A stretch of 64,000 bases of DNA from Pseudomonas pohangensis (GCF_900105995.1 NZ_LT629785.1:1302001-1366000), one strand, 5' to 3'; counted from the stretch's first letter, positions 49,842-58,272 are shown. Notes: generated by a model from the sequence alone, not told the origin. Program-made: numbers and translations.

Positions 49842-50454
49842 GCTGATTATTCTGGCCGTGCTGTTGCCGCTGGCACTGACGGCCCGGGCGCAGCAGCCGG
49901 ATGCCGCCCTGCTGGCCAGCTGTGCGGCCTGCCACGGCGCCCAAGGGCTGGGCGATCAGGCCCTGGGTGCGCCGCGTCTGGCCGGGCAGGGCGAGCAGTA
50001 CCTGACACGCCAGCTGCAGAACTTCAGGGCCGGCCGGCGCGGCTATGCCGAACAGGATCAGCCCGGCCAGCAAATGCGTAGCATGGCAGCCAGCCTGAGC
50101 GATACGCAGATAGCCGGGCTTGCCGGGTACTACGCTGCCCTGCAGCTGGCCAGGCAGCCTGTCCCGGCGAGTGCTGCCAGCCAGTCCGGCGCCGCGCTCT
50201 ATGCGGATGCCTGCGCCGCTTGCCACGGGCAGTTCGCCCAGGGCTACCCGCAACAACAGACACCTGACCTGCGCATCCTCGGCGGCTGGTATATCGACCA
50301 GCAGTTGCAGGCATTCGTGCAAGGCTGGCGCGGCGCGGATGCGCACGCCGATATCCGCGCCAAGTGGATGCGCACGGTGGCTACCCAGATCAACGATGAG
50401 CAGCAACGCCAGGCGGTGGTGGCTTACATCGAAACCCTTGGTTCGGGTTCATAG
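49834..50454 (+). CDS. Di-haem cytochrome c (c4-like)
   Basis: The 206-residue protein has a signal peptide (LIILAVLLPLALTARAQ) and two cytochrome c domains, each with CAACH (about 30-34 and 127-131). QQMRSMAASLSD and KWMRTVATQIND each supply a likely axial Met. The layout is that of cytochrome c4. Its overlap with the mono-haem gene makes it the final part of the amine-oxidation operon, probably passing electrons to the terminal oxidase. Confidence 0.88.
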   Translation: MNKLIILAVLLPLALTARAQQPDAALLASCAACHGAQGLGDQALGAPRLAGQGEQYLTRQLQNFRAGRRGYAEQDQPGQQMRSMAASLSDTQIAGLAGYYAALQLARQPVPASAASQSGAALYADACAACHGQFAQGYPQQQTPDLRILGGWYIDQQLQAFVQGWRGADAHADIRAKWMRTVATQINDEQQRQAVVAYIETLGSGS

Positions 50455-50475
50455 TCAGGCTGGTAGCTGCGCCGG

Positions 50476-51111
50476 TTACTCGGGTCTGGCTGCGCGCATC
50501 TGCTCTGCGAGTTGCAGCTTGCCCCGGGCCTGCAGGCCTTGCGCCGCGCCTTCGATATCCCGCGCATCCTTGTTCTGGCTGAGCTTGAACTTGCCTTCCA
50601 GCCGCGTCAGTTCGATCTCGATACCGACAATCGCCGCCAGCATCTGTGCGATGAATTCGGGGCTGGAGTCGGTGATCTTCCAGGGCTTCTCGGCGCCTGC
50701 CCGGGCTTCATGGGTGCGGGTCAGACGTGCGACGACACCACGCACGAACTGCTCATCGTCGCGCACCCGCAGGCGGCCGTGGGCATGTACCACGCGGTAA
50801 TTCCAGGTCGGTACTTGTCTGTGTTGCTCATGCTTGCTCGGATACCAGTTCGGCGAGAGGTAGGCTTCTTCGGCACGAAACACCACCAGCACATCCAGGC
50901 CTTCACTCGCTTCGCGCCATAGCGGATTGGCCCGCGCGACGTGACCGATCAGCGTGCCGCAGGGACCCTGATCGGCCAGCAGCTCGAAGGGCAGGTGATT
51001 GGCATCCAGGCCTTCATCGCCGTGGGTGATCAGCACTCCAAGCGGGTATTGGCGGATCAGTTGCTGCAGTTGTTCCGGGCGGTGTTCAGCGAAATGGGCG
51101 GGCACGTACAT
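50476..51111 (-). CDS. PaiB-family FMN-binding protein
   Basis: The 211-residue protein starts MYVPAHFAEHRPEQLQQLI and has YLSPNWYPSKHEQHRQVPTWNY and VHAHGRLRV, the PaiB/FMN-binding split-barrel marks. Bacillus PaiB is described as a negative regulator of sporulation and protease genes, but most homologues are probably flavin or haem enzymes of unknown role. It is convergent with the cytochrome gene, with 21 bases between. Confidence 0.9.
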   Translation of the reverse strand: MYVPAHFAEHRPEQLQQLIRQYPLGVLITHGDEGLDANHLPFELLADQGPCGTLIGHVARANPLWREASEGLDVLVVFRAEEAYLSPNWYPSKHEQHRQVPTWNYRVVHAHGRLRVRDDEQFVRGVVARLTRTHEARAGAEKPWKITDSSPEFIAQMLAAIVGIEIELTRLEGKFKLSQNKDARDIEGAAQGLQARGKLQLAEQMRAARPE

Positions 51112-51154
51112 GGGGAGCGGGTCTCGGCAAAGTCAGGCTGCAACAATAACGCAG

Positions 51155-51946
51155 TCAGCGGCCCTTGAACTGCACCGGCCGGCGTTCCTGCATGGCCAGC
51201 AGGCCCTCGCGGGCGTCTTCGCTGGTGAGCAGTTGCGCGACCAGCGGCTTGAGGCTGCGCGCAGCTACCTCAGGGCCCTGAGTGAAGGCCTGACGGGCAC
51301 TGGCCAGTGTGGCCATCACCCCCAGCGGTGCTTGTGCGGCGATCCGTTCTGCCAGCCAGAGTGCCCGTGGCAGCAGGTCTTCGCTGGCCAGCACTTCCTG
51401 GGTCAGGCCGATGCGGTAGGCTTCGGCTGCGTCGAATTCGTCGCCGGTCAGCAGCCAGCGCATGGCATTGCCCCAGCCGGCAACGTGCGGCAGGCGCAGG
51501 GTGGCGCCGGCAAAGGGCAGGATGCCGCGCTGTACTTCCTTTTGTGCAAAACGGGTGTTGCTGGCACACAGGCTGATATCGGCAGCCAGCATCAGCTCGA
51601 TGCCGATGGTGAAGCAGGCGCCCTGTACCGCAACGATCAACGGCTTGCTCAGGCGCGGACCGCCGAAGGTGCCCCAGGGGTCAATGGCGTCTCTGGGCAG
51701 TTCCCAGCCACTGCGCAGCAGTTCGCTGACACTGGCCTGATCAAGGCCGCCGGTGAAGTGTTCGCCATGGGCGAAGATCAGGACGCAGCGCGCACTGGCA
51801 TCGCGCTCGTATTCACCCAGGGCGAGAACCAGATCGGTGAGCATGGGTTGATCAAAGGCATTGCGCCTGGACACCCGGTCCAGGCCGATGAGCATGATGT
51901 TGCCGCGCTTCTCACGCGTGACACGGCCGGCGCTGGAGGCTGTCAT
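51155..51946 (-). CDS. Crotonase/enoyl-CoA hydratase family protein
   Basis: The 263-residue protein has HGEHFTGGLD and VQGACFTIGIELMLAADISLCA as the two oxyanion segments. QKEVQRGILPFAGATLRLPHVAGWGNA follows, with Glu in KEVQRG in one of the two acidic positions of hydratases; Gly and Phe occupy the region of the second Glu. Chemistry and substrate are uncertain. It lies 43 bases before the PaiB-like gene on the same strand. Confidence 0.85.
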   Translation of the reverse strand: MTASSAGRVTREKRGNIMLIGLDRVSRRNAFDQPMLTDLVLALGEYERDASARCVLIFAHGEHFTGGLDQASVSELLRSGWELPRDAIDPWGTFGGPRLSKPLIVAVQGACFTIGIELMLAADISLCASNTRFAQKEVQRGILPFAGATLRLPHVAGWGNAMRWLLTGDEFDAAEAYRIGLTQEVLASEDLLPRALWLAERIAAQAPLGVMATLASARQAFTQGPEVAARSLKPLVAQLLTSEDAREGLLAMQERRPVQFKGR

Positions 51947-52304
51947 GGCTTATTCCTTGATCCGGGCAGCAGTTAAGTACTTGCCTGATGGGATATAGCT
52001 GCCAGCACCGGGGTTGTCCATGTGCGGAGCGGCTTTCATTCGGTTCAGGCGCAATAGATAACCGCTGCGCGGGGTTTTCCTGTATGATTCGCGCCGGCCA
52101 AACGATTGGCCTCGTTCAGGTTCAACATCTCGAAGCCGCGCTTCGACTGCTGGTCCGCCTTGCGGACCTCCTTGACGCAACTTATTTCACCAGCGTTCAC
52201 GCAATTACTCTTCATTTCAGGCTGCCAGGGCGACCCACAAGGTCTTTCACGGCAAGTGCAGCCTAGAGGGCTTGGGTCTTTGCGGATGCATATGAGGCAG
52301 ACCC
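51947..52304 (+). promoter_or_regulatory. deaD leader region with three perfect hairpins
   Basis: A TATGAT box at 52083-52088 gives a likely start near 52094 and a leader of about 210 bases. Three perfect hairpins follow in 73 bases: GGCCAA-ACGA-TTGGCC (52096-52111), TCGAAGC-CGC-GCTTCGA (52130-52146) and GGTCCGC-CTT-GCGGACC (52152-52168). None has a T tract. A GAGG ribosome site lies at 52294-52297. Long structured leaders are known for cold-shock helicase genes. No gene was recognised in the interval. Confidence 0.6.
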
Positions 52305-53984
52305 ATGACCCAGATACCCGGCGGCTTCGCCGCGCTCGGACTTCACCCCAATGTTCTCGCGGCAGTGTCCGCAGTTGGCTACGAAGAGCCGTCCCCGATT
52401 CAGGAACAAGCCATTCCGGTGATTCTCGCCGGCCACGACATGATCGGCCAGGCACAGACCGGTACCGGCAAGACGGCAGCCTTTGCCACGCCGATCCTGT
52501 CGAAGATCGATCCGACCAGGCGCGAGCCACAGGCGCTGATTCTCGCGCCGACCCGCGAACTGGCTTTGCAGGTGGCTACCGCCTTTGAAACCTACGCCAA
52601 GCAGATGCCCGGCCTTAATGTGGTAGCCGTTTACGGTGGCGCGCCGATGGGCCCGCAGCTGGCTGCCATCCGCAAGGGCGCGCAAGTGATAGTGGCGACC
52701 CCGGGCCGTCTGGTGGATCACCTGAGCCGCAACAATCAGGTGCTGTCGACCATCCGCTTCCTGGTACTCGACGAAGCCGATGAAATGCTCAAGCTGGGCT
52801 TCATGGATGACCTGGAAGTGATCTTCGAGGCCATGCCGGCCGAGCGCCAGAGCGTGTTGTTCTCCGCCACCCTGCCGGCTTCCATTCGTGGTATCGCCGG
52901 CAAGCACCTGCGTGAGCCCAAGCACATCAAGATCGCCAACAAGACCCAGACCGTGGAAGCCATCCAGCAGGCCTTCCTGATGGTGCATGCCGATCAGAAA
53001 ATCGCTGCCGTATCGCGCCTGCTCGAGGTGGAAGACTTCGATGCACTGATCGCTTTCGTGCGCACCAAGCAGGCTACCCTGGATCTGGCTTCAGCACTGG
53101 AAGCCAGGGGCTACAAGGTCGCCGCACTGAATGGCGACATTGCGCAGAACCAGCGCGAGCGGGTCATCGAGTCGCTGAAAGACAAGCGTCTGGATATCGT
53201 GGTGGCTACCGATGTGGCCGCGCGTGGTCTGGATGTACCGCGCATCACCCACGTACTCAACGTCGACATGCCTTACGACCCGGAATCCTACGTGCACCGG
53301 ATCGGTCGTACCGGCCGTGCCGGCCGGGAAGGGCGTGCCTTGCTGCTGGTGACACCGCGCGAGCGCCGCATGCTGCAGTCGGTCGAGCGGGTGACCGGGC
53401 AGAAAATTGCCGAAATCCGCCTGCCGGATGCCAAGCAGGTACTTGATGCACGCATCAAGAAGCTTACTAACAGCTTGGCACCACTGGTTGCCGATGCGGA
53501 AAGTACCCATGGTGATCTGCTCGATCGTCTGGTTGCCGACATCGGCTGCAGTCCGCGTGCGTTGGCCGCTGCATTGTTGCGCAAGGCCACCAACGGGCAA
53601 TCGCTGACACTGGCCGAGGTCGAGCGTGAACAGCCGCTGGTACCCAACGCCTCCGGCCCGCGCGAGCGTAACGAGCGCAGCAGTCGCAGCACCTCCGGTT
53701 CTTCCGACAGCCGTCCGCCACGGGCCCCGATGCCGCTGACCGAAGGCCGCGCACGTTGCCGTACCGCTCTGGGTACCCGCGACGGCATTGCCGCGAAAAA
53801 CCTGCTCGGTGCCATCCTTAACGAGGGTGGTCTGAGCCGTGAGGCCATCGGGCGCATCCAGATCCGTGAAGCCTTCAGTCTGGTGGAGTTGCCCGAAGAA
53901 GGCCTCGACCGCCTGCTGGCCAAGCTCAAGGACACCCGCGTAGCCGGCAAGGCCCTGAAGCTGCGTCGCTACCGCGAGGATTGA
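52305..53984 (+). CDS. deaD: DEAD-box RNA helicase DeaD/CsdA
   Basis: The 559-residue helicase has all DEAD motifs: Q motif GYEEPSPIQEQAIP, AQTGTGKT (motif I), PTRELALQ (Ia), VLDEADEML (DEAD, II), FSATLP (SAT, III) and HRIGRTGRAGR (VI). The C-terminal part holds a DeaD-type dimerisation region and an RNA-binding RRM-like fold (RCRTALGTRDGIAAKNLLGAILNEGG), separated by a Ser/Arg-rich linker near residue 445. It unwinds RNA in ribosome assembly and mRNA decay, most needed in the cold. A strong terminator follows. Confidence 0.95.
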   Translation: MTQIPGGFAALGLHPNVLAAVSAVGYEEPSPIQEQAIPVILAGHDMIGQAQTGTGKTAAFATPILSKIDPTRREPQALILAPTRELALQVATAFETYAKQMPGLNVVAVYGGAPMGPQLAAIRKGAQVIVATPGRLVDHLSRNNQVLSTIRFLVLDEADEMLKLGFMDDLEVIFEAMPAERQSVLFSATLPASIRGIAGKHLREPKHIKIANKTQTVEAIQQAFLMVHADQKIAAVSRLLEVEDFDALIAFVRTKQATLDLASALEARGYKVAALNGDIAQNQRERVIESLKDKRLDIVVATDVAARGLDVPRITHVLNVDMPYDPESYVHRIGRTGRAGREGRALLLVTPRERRMLQSVERVTGQKIAEIRLPDAKQVLDARIKKLTNSLAPLVADAESTHGDLLDRLVADIGCSPRALAAALLRKATNGQSLTLAEVEREQPLVPNASGPRERNERSSRSTSGSSDSRPPRAPMPLTEGRARCRTALGTRDGIAAKNLLGAILNEGGLSREAIGRIQIREAFSLVELPEEGLDRLLAKLKDTRVAGKALKLRRYRED

Positions 53985-54013
53985 TCAGCGCCCAGGCCTG
54001 ATCTGCCATACCA

Positions 54014-54049
54014 ACGGCCCGCTGCCCTGTGCAGTCGGGCCGTTTTTTT
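54014..54049 (+). terminator. Rho-independent terminator after deaD
   Basis: An 8-bp perfect G+C-rich stem ACGGCCCG / CGGGCCGT (54014-54021 with 54036-54043) is followed by seven T residues. The 14-base loop can pair further in part. Confidence 0.92.
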
Positions 54050-54073
54050 GTGTGGCGGATTGTGCCGGCGCGG

Positions 54074-54101
54074 TTGAAAGTTGCCGTTAAGCCGTTACAA
54101 T
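54074..54101 (+). promoter_or_regulatory. Promoter of the 4.5S RNA gene
   Basis: TTGAAA (54074-54079) and TACAAT (54096-54101) are 16 bases apart, giving a start near 54108. The mature RNA begins about 26 bases later, which fits a 5' leader removed by RNase P. Confidence 0.65.
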
Positions 54102-54133
54102 GGCGCCGCTTACCGCAAGGGTGAGCAGCGTTA

Positions 54134-54247
54134 TGGCGGCCCTATCGGTCCCCCCGCAACGATCAGCCGTGAACCCGGTCAGGCCTGGAAGGGAGCAGCC
54201 GCAGCGGTGACATTGTGTGCCGGGGTGTGGCTGGTAGGGTTGCCACC
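54134..54247 (+). ncRNA. ffs: 4.5S (signal recognition particle) RNA
   Basis: The conserved apical domain GGTCAGGCCTGGAAGGGAGC is followed by AGCC, and the opposite strand GTGTGCCGGGGTGTGGCTGG forms the asymmetric internal loop that binds Ffh. The ends (TGGCGGCCCTAT and GGTAGGGTTGCCAC) pair. It directs ribosomes making membrane proteins to FtsY/SecYEG. Location before dnaX is the usual Pseudomonas order. End positions are estimated to within a few bases. Confidence 0.95.
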
Positions 54248-54370
54248 ATTCAAGGCATGAAAATCCGCTTTCCCGACCTTCCCGGCGCGCAGCCAGACGC
54301 AGCTTTGGATGCAATTTGCCGCCTGCTCCGTTAGCATTGCCGTCTTCTGCACCCGTGGCGATGAATATCA

Positions 54371-56287
54371 ATGAGTTATCAGGTTCTTGCACGCAAATGG
54401 CGTCCGCGCTCGTTCAGCGAAATGGTCGGGCAGACCCACGTACTCAAGGCCCTGATCAACGCTCTGGATAACCAGCGCCTGCACCATGCCTATCTGTTCA
54501 CCGGCACCCGCGGGGTGGGCAAGACCACCATCGCGCGCATTCTCGCCAAGTGCCTGAACTGCGAAACCGGGGTCAGCTCCACACCCTGCGGCACCTGCTC
54601 GATCTGCAGGGAAATCGACGAAGGTCGCTTCATGGACCTGATCGAAGTGGATGCGGCCAGCCGTACCAAGGTCGAGGACACCCGCGAACTGCTGGATAAC
54701 GTGCAGTACGCACCGACCCGCGGGCGCTACAAGGTCTACCTGATCGACGAAGTGCACATGCTCTCCGGGCACTCGTTCAATGCGCTGCTGAAAACCCTGG
54801 AAGAGCCGCCACCCCACGTCAAATTCCTGCTCGCCACCACCGATCCGCAGAAGCTTCCGATCACCGTGTTGTCGCGCTGCCTGCAGTTCGCCTTGAAGAA
54901 CATGCCGCCGGAGCGGGTGGTCGAGCACCTGACCCATGTACTGACTACGGAAAACATCCCCTTCGAGGAGGACGCCCTGTGGCTGCTCGGCCGTGCTGCC
55001 GACGGTTCGATGCGCGATGCCATGAGTCTGGCCGATCAGTCCATCTCCTTTGGCGATGGCAAGGTACTGGCCGCCGATGTGCGGACGATGCTCGGCACCC
55101 TCGATCAGGGCCAGGTCTATGGCGTACTCGATGCGCTACTGGCGGGCGATGCGCGGGCTTTGCTCGAAGCCGTACGGCATCTGGCCGAGCACGGGCCGGA
55201 CTGGAACGGCTTGCTGGCGGAGATTCTCAATGTGCTGCACCGCATCGCCATCGCCCAGGCTCTGCCCGAGGCGGTCGACAACGGCCAGGGTGATCGCGAG
55301 CGCGTGCTGGCACTGGCCCAAGCCCTGCCGGCTGAAGATGTGCAGTTCTATTACCAGATGGGCCTGATCGGCCGGCGCGACCTGTCATTGGCGCCGGATC
55401 CGCGCAGCGGTTTCGAAATGGTGCTGCTGCGCATGCTGGCGTTTCGTCCGGCAGACAGCGAGGACGCGCCGCAACGACCACTAAAGACGCTGGGGATCAG
55501 TCAGGCCACGGCTGATTCCACTACCAACCCAGTGGCCGGTGTTGCAGTAACGGCGCCGGTTGCCGCTGCAGTGCCCCCCGTAGCTGCTGAAACCAGGCCG
55601 GCACCTGCGGCTGCGGTGGTCCAGGCCGTAACAGCCGCTGATTCGCCAGCTGCTGTTGCGCCAGTGCAGCCTGCAGAGGCGATTGATCTGCCATGGGATG
55701 TACCGGGCAAGCCGGCGCAAGCAGCACTTGCCCCTGCTGTTGCAGCGGTTGAGGCGGCAGACAGTGAAAGTGACGAGCCGCCGAATTCGGATGAGGGCTA
55801 CTACGATTCCGAAGCTGCCGATCTGCTGCAGATGGATGTATTGCTCGATGCTCAACCGGCTGCCGAGGCCGGGGTAGACATCCTGCCGGCCGTGCAGCCG
55901 GCCACCGGGCTGGCCGCCGAATGGCTTCTGCTGTGTCCGCAGATCGGCTTGTCCGGCATGACCGGCAGCATTGCGGCCAACTGTACGCTGGTGGCCAGGG
56001 AGGGCGATGCCTGGACGCTGCATCTGGACCCGGCGCAAAGCGCGTTGTTCAATGCCAGCCAGCAGCAGCGCCTGAACGATGCACTGAACCAGCACCTGGG
56101 CCGCAGCATCCAGCTGCAGATCGAGGTGATCAAGCCTGCGCAGGAAACTCCGGCGCAGGCCAATGCGCGCAAGCGAATCGAGCGCCAGCACCAGGCCGAG
56201 GAGGCGATCCGTAACGATCCGCTGATTCGCCAGATGATTGAACAGTTCGGGGCCAGCATTCGCCCCGAATCCATAGAACCCCTGTAA
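54371..56287 (+). CDS. dnaX: DNA polymerase III gamma/tau subunit DnaX
   Basis: The 638-residue clamp-loader ATPase has GTRGVGKTTIARILAK (Walker A, about 44-59), the zinc knuckle CLNCETGVSSTPCGTCSIC, DEVHML (Walker B) and a sensor 1 region TTDPQKLPITVLSRC. Domains III and the Pro/Ala-rich linker (about 375-500) precede the tau C-terminal part that contacts DnaB and the polymerase. No A-rich slippery heptamer like the E. coli frameshift site was seen, so the short gamma form may not be made, or is made another way. ybaB follows after 17 bases. Confidence 0.96.
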   Translation: MSYQVLARKWRPRSFSEMVGQTHVLKALINALDNQRLHHAYLFTGTRGVGKTTIARILAKCLNCETGVSSTPCGTCSICREIDEGRFMDLIEVDAASRTKVEDTRELLDNVQYAPTRGRYKVYLIDEVHMLSGHSFNALLKTLEEPPPHVKFLLATTDPQKLPITVLSRCLQFALKNMPPERVVEHLTHVLTTENIPFEEDALWLLGRAADGSMRDAMSLADQSISFGDGKVLAADVRTMLGTLDQGQVYGVLDALLAGDARALLEAVRHLAEHGPDWNGLLAEILNVLHRIAIAQALPEAVDNGQGDRERVLALAQALPAEDVQFYYQMGLIGRRDLSLAPDPRSGFEMVLLRMLAFRPADSEDAPQRPLKTLGISQATADSTTNPVAGVAVTAPVAAAVPPVAAETRPAPAAAVVQAVTAADSPAAVAPVQPAEAIDLPWDVPGKPAQAALAPAVAAVEAADSESDEPPNSDEGYYDSEAADLLQMDVLLDAQPAAEAGVDILPAVQPATGLAAEWLLLCPQIGLSGMTGSIAANCTLVAREGDAWTLHLDPAQSALFNASQQQRLNDALNQHLGRSIQLQIEVIKPAQETPAQANARKRIERQHQAEEAIRNDPLIRQMIEQFGASIRPESIEPL

Positions 56288-56304
56288 CGCCGAGGAAGAG
56301 CAAA

Positions 56305-56631
56305 ATGATGAAAGGTGGCATGGCCGGTCTGATGAAGCAGGCCCAGCAGATGCAGGAAAAAATGCAGAAGATGCAGGAAGAACTGGCCAACGCCGAAGTG
56401 ACCGGTCAATCCGGCGCCGGGCTGGTCAGCGTGGTGATGACCGGTCGGCATGACGTCAAGCGCATCAGTCTGGATGACAGCCTGATGCAGGAAGACAAGG
56501 AAATCCTTGAAGACCTGATCGCTGCGGCGGTGAACGACGCGGTGCGCAAGATCGAGGCCAACAGCCAGTCGCAGATGGCCGGCATGACTGCCGGGATGCA
56601 GCTTCCCCCAGGCTTCAAAATGCCTTTCTGA
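56305..56631 (+). CDS. ybaB: YbaB/EbfC nucleoid-associated protein
   Basis: The 108-residue DNA-binding protein begins with a Met/Gln-rich helix (GLMKQAQQMQEKMQKMQEELAN) followed by VTGQSGAGLVSVVMTGRHDVKRISLD, both typical of the family. It forms tweezer-like dimers. It is conserved between dnaX and recR. GAGGAAGAG precedes the start. Confidence 0.96.
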   Translation: MMKGGMAGLMKQAQQMQEKMQKMQEELANAEVTGQSGAGLVSVVMTGRHDVKRISLDDSLMQEDKEILEDLIAAAVNDAVRKIEANSQSQMAGMTAGMQLPPGFKMPF

Positions 56632-56953
56632 ACGAGGCGTCCGCCACTGCACATAGCTGCGTTGCAATCCGGATCGGGCATGCGCATTTACGGCCAGTAA
56701 ACGCCGCTGCCCGATCCGGACTGCGCCTTGCTCTGCACAGCGTCTGATCAGCACTTGCACCCCGGGTTATTCGTGCGTTATTGATCAGGTGACTCCGTAG
56801 GAGCGAGCTTGCTCGCGATGCTTTTGCTTTGCTGTGGACCGCGAGCAGGCTCACTCCAGTGCAAGGCAATCATGTTTTGCCAGTCACATACCTGGCCACG
56901 CTGGAGAAGGCCTTGCGCCGTTCTCCACCATCCGAATATTTCAGGTAATCCCC
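56632..56953. other. ybaB-recR intergenic region with hairpins
   Basis: 322 bases without a gene. It holds a perfect 13-base inverted repeat TCCGGATCGGGCA / TGCCCGATCCGGA (56668-56680 and 56708-56720) and the REPIN at 56797-56857. In many relatives ybaB and recR lie close together, so this space looks enlarged by repeat insertion. Confidence 0.5.
56797..56857. repeat. REPIN, divergent copy
   Basis: Arm GTAGGAGCGAGCTTGCTCGC and the opposed GCGAGCAGGCTCACTCC form an imperfect hairpin; the core palindrome here is GAGCTTGCTC, and the right arm has one extra base. It lies between ybaB and recR. Confidence 0.75.
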
Positions 56954-57553
56954 ATGAGCTTCAGCCCGCTGATTCGCCAATTGATCGATTCGCTGCGCAT
57001 CCTCCCCGGTGTCGGGCAGAAGACCGCGCAGCGCATGGCGTTGCAGATGCTTGAGCGCGATCGCAGCGGTGGCCTGCAACTGGCGCGGGCGCTGACGGCA
57101 GCGATGGAAGGGGTAGGGCATTGCCAGCGCTGTCGCACCCTCAGCGAGGACGCCTTGTGTCCGCTGTGTGCCGATCCGCGCCGGGATGACAGCCTGCTGT
57201 GTGTGGTGGAAGGTCCGCTGGAGGTGTTTGCCGTGGAGCAGACCGGCTTTCGCGGGCGCTTCTTCGTGCTCAAGGGCCATCTGTCACCGCTGGACGGGCT
57301 GGGCCCGGAAGCCATCGGTATCCCCGAGTTGCTGGCGCGGGTCGAGGCCGGCAGTTTCAGCGAGATCATCCTGGCCACCAACCCGACCGTCGAAGGCGAA
57401 GCCACCGCCCACTACATCGCGCAGATGCTCGCCGGCAAAGGCCTGAGCATGACGCGCATCGCCCACGGTGTGCCGCTGGGTGGAGAGCTGGAGATGGTCG
57501 ATGGCGGCACCCTGGCCCACGCACTGGCCGGCCGCCGGCCGATGGGTGCCTGA
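56954..57553 (+). CDS. recR: Recombination mediator RecR
   Basis: The 199-residue protein has an N-terminal HhH (LRILPGVGQKTAQRMALQML), a zinc finger (CQRCRTLSEDALCPLCADP) and a Toprim domain (LLCVVEGPLEVFAVEQTGF and NPTVEGEATAHYIA). RecR works with RecO and RecF to load RecA on gapped DNA. ATG 56954 gives the usual length; the frame extends upstream across the REPIN region, but without family similarity. Confidence 0.97.
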   Translation: MSFSPLIRQLIDSLRILPGVGQKTAQRMALQMLERDRSGGLQLARALTAAMEGVGHCQRCRTLSEDALCPLCADPRRDDSLLCVVEGPLEVFAVEQTGFRGRFFVLKGHLSPLDGLGPEAIGIPELLARVEAGSFSEIILATNPTVEGEATAHYIAQMLAGKGLSMTRIAHGVPLGGELEMVDGGTLAHALAGRRPMGA

Positions 57554-57666
57554 GCGATTGGCTGCTGCGCAGCGCTAGCCTTTGCATCTGCAGGGCGCAA
57601 TGCTGCAGCATGGGCGGATGAGGCGTTTTGCCCATCGCGACAACACTGCGGATCAGAAAACCCGGC

Positions 57667-58272
57667 ATGCCGACACCTATCGACCTTATCGCTGCGCGCT
57701 TGCAGGCTCACGCTGCCCGACGGATTCCCGGCCGGCGCTGGGTCAGGCGTTGCGGCGTGGTGCTGTTGCTCGCCGATTGCGGCCTGGATGGCAACCCGGA
57801 TGAACCCGTGGTGTTGCTGATGAAACGCGCCGAACGCGCTGGCGATCCCTGGTCGGGCCATGTCTCCTTCCCCGGTGGCAGGGTGGCGCGGGAGGATGCC
57901 AGCACCCGTGCCGCGGCCTTGCGCGAATTGCAGGAGGAAACCGGGTTTGATCCTGCCGGGCGGGTCGAAGCCATTGGTCGGCTTTCCGATGTCTTGACCA
58001 AAGAGCATGCGCGACCGCTGCCCATGGTGGTTTCGCCCTATGTCTACCGCACGCCGCAGGCGCTCCGGCTCAAGCCGGGTATCGAAGCTGCCGAGCTGCA
58101 CTGGGTACCCTTGTCCTGGCTGAGTGATCCGCTGCGCCGGCAGACCCTGATCTGGCGTGTTGCCGGTCTGCGCGTTCCGGCGCCCTGTATCGATCTGGAC
58201 GGGGCGCGGCTGTGGGGCCTGTCGCTGATGATGACCAGGGAGTTGCTGCGGGTAGCCCGTCCCGGCGCGTAA
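57667..58272 (+). CDS. CoA-type Nudix hydrolase
   Basis: The 201-residue protein carries the UPF0035-like lead-in LLMKRAERAGDPWSGHVSFP and a Nudix box GGRVAREDASTRAAALRELQ with EETG following. The box is one residue longer than the classic form, as in NudL/CoA pyrophosphatases. These cleave CoA or other CoA esters to 3',5'-ADP and phosphopantetheine. ATG 57667 (MPTPIDLIAARL) fits better than an in-frame ATG at 57628. Two acyl-CoA enzyme genes follow. Confidence 0.85.
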   Translation: MPTPIDLIAARLQAHAARRIPGRRWVRRCGVVLLLADCGLDGNPDEPVVLLMKRAERAGDPWSGHVSFPGGRVAREDASTRAAALRELQEETGFDPAGRVEAIGRLSDVLTKEHARPLPMVVSPYVYRTPQALRLKPGIEAAELHWVPLSWLSDPLRRQTLIWRVAGLRVPAPCIDLDGARLWGLSLMMTRELLRVARPGA

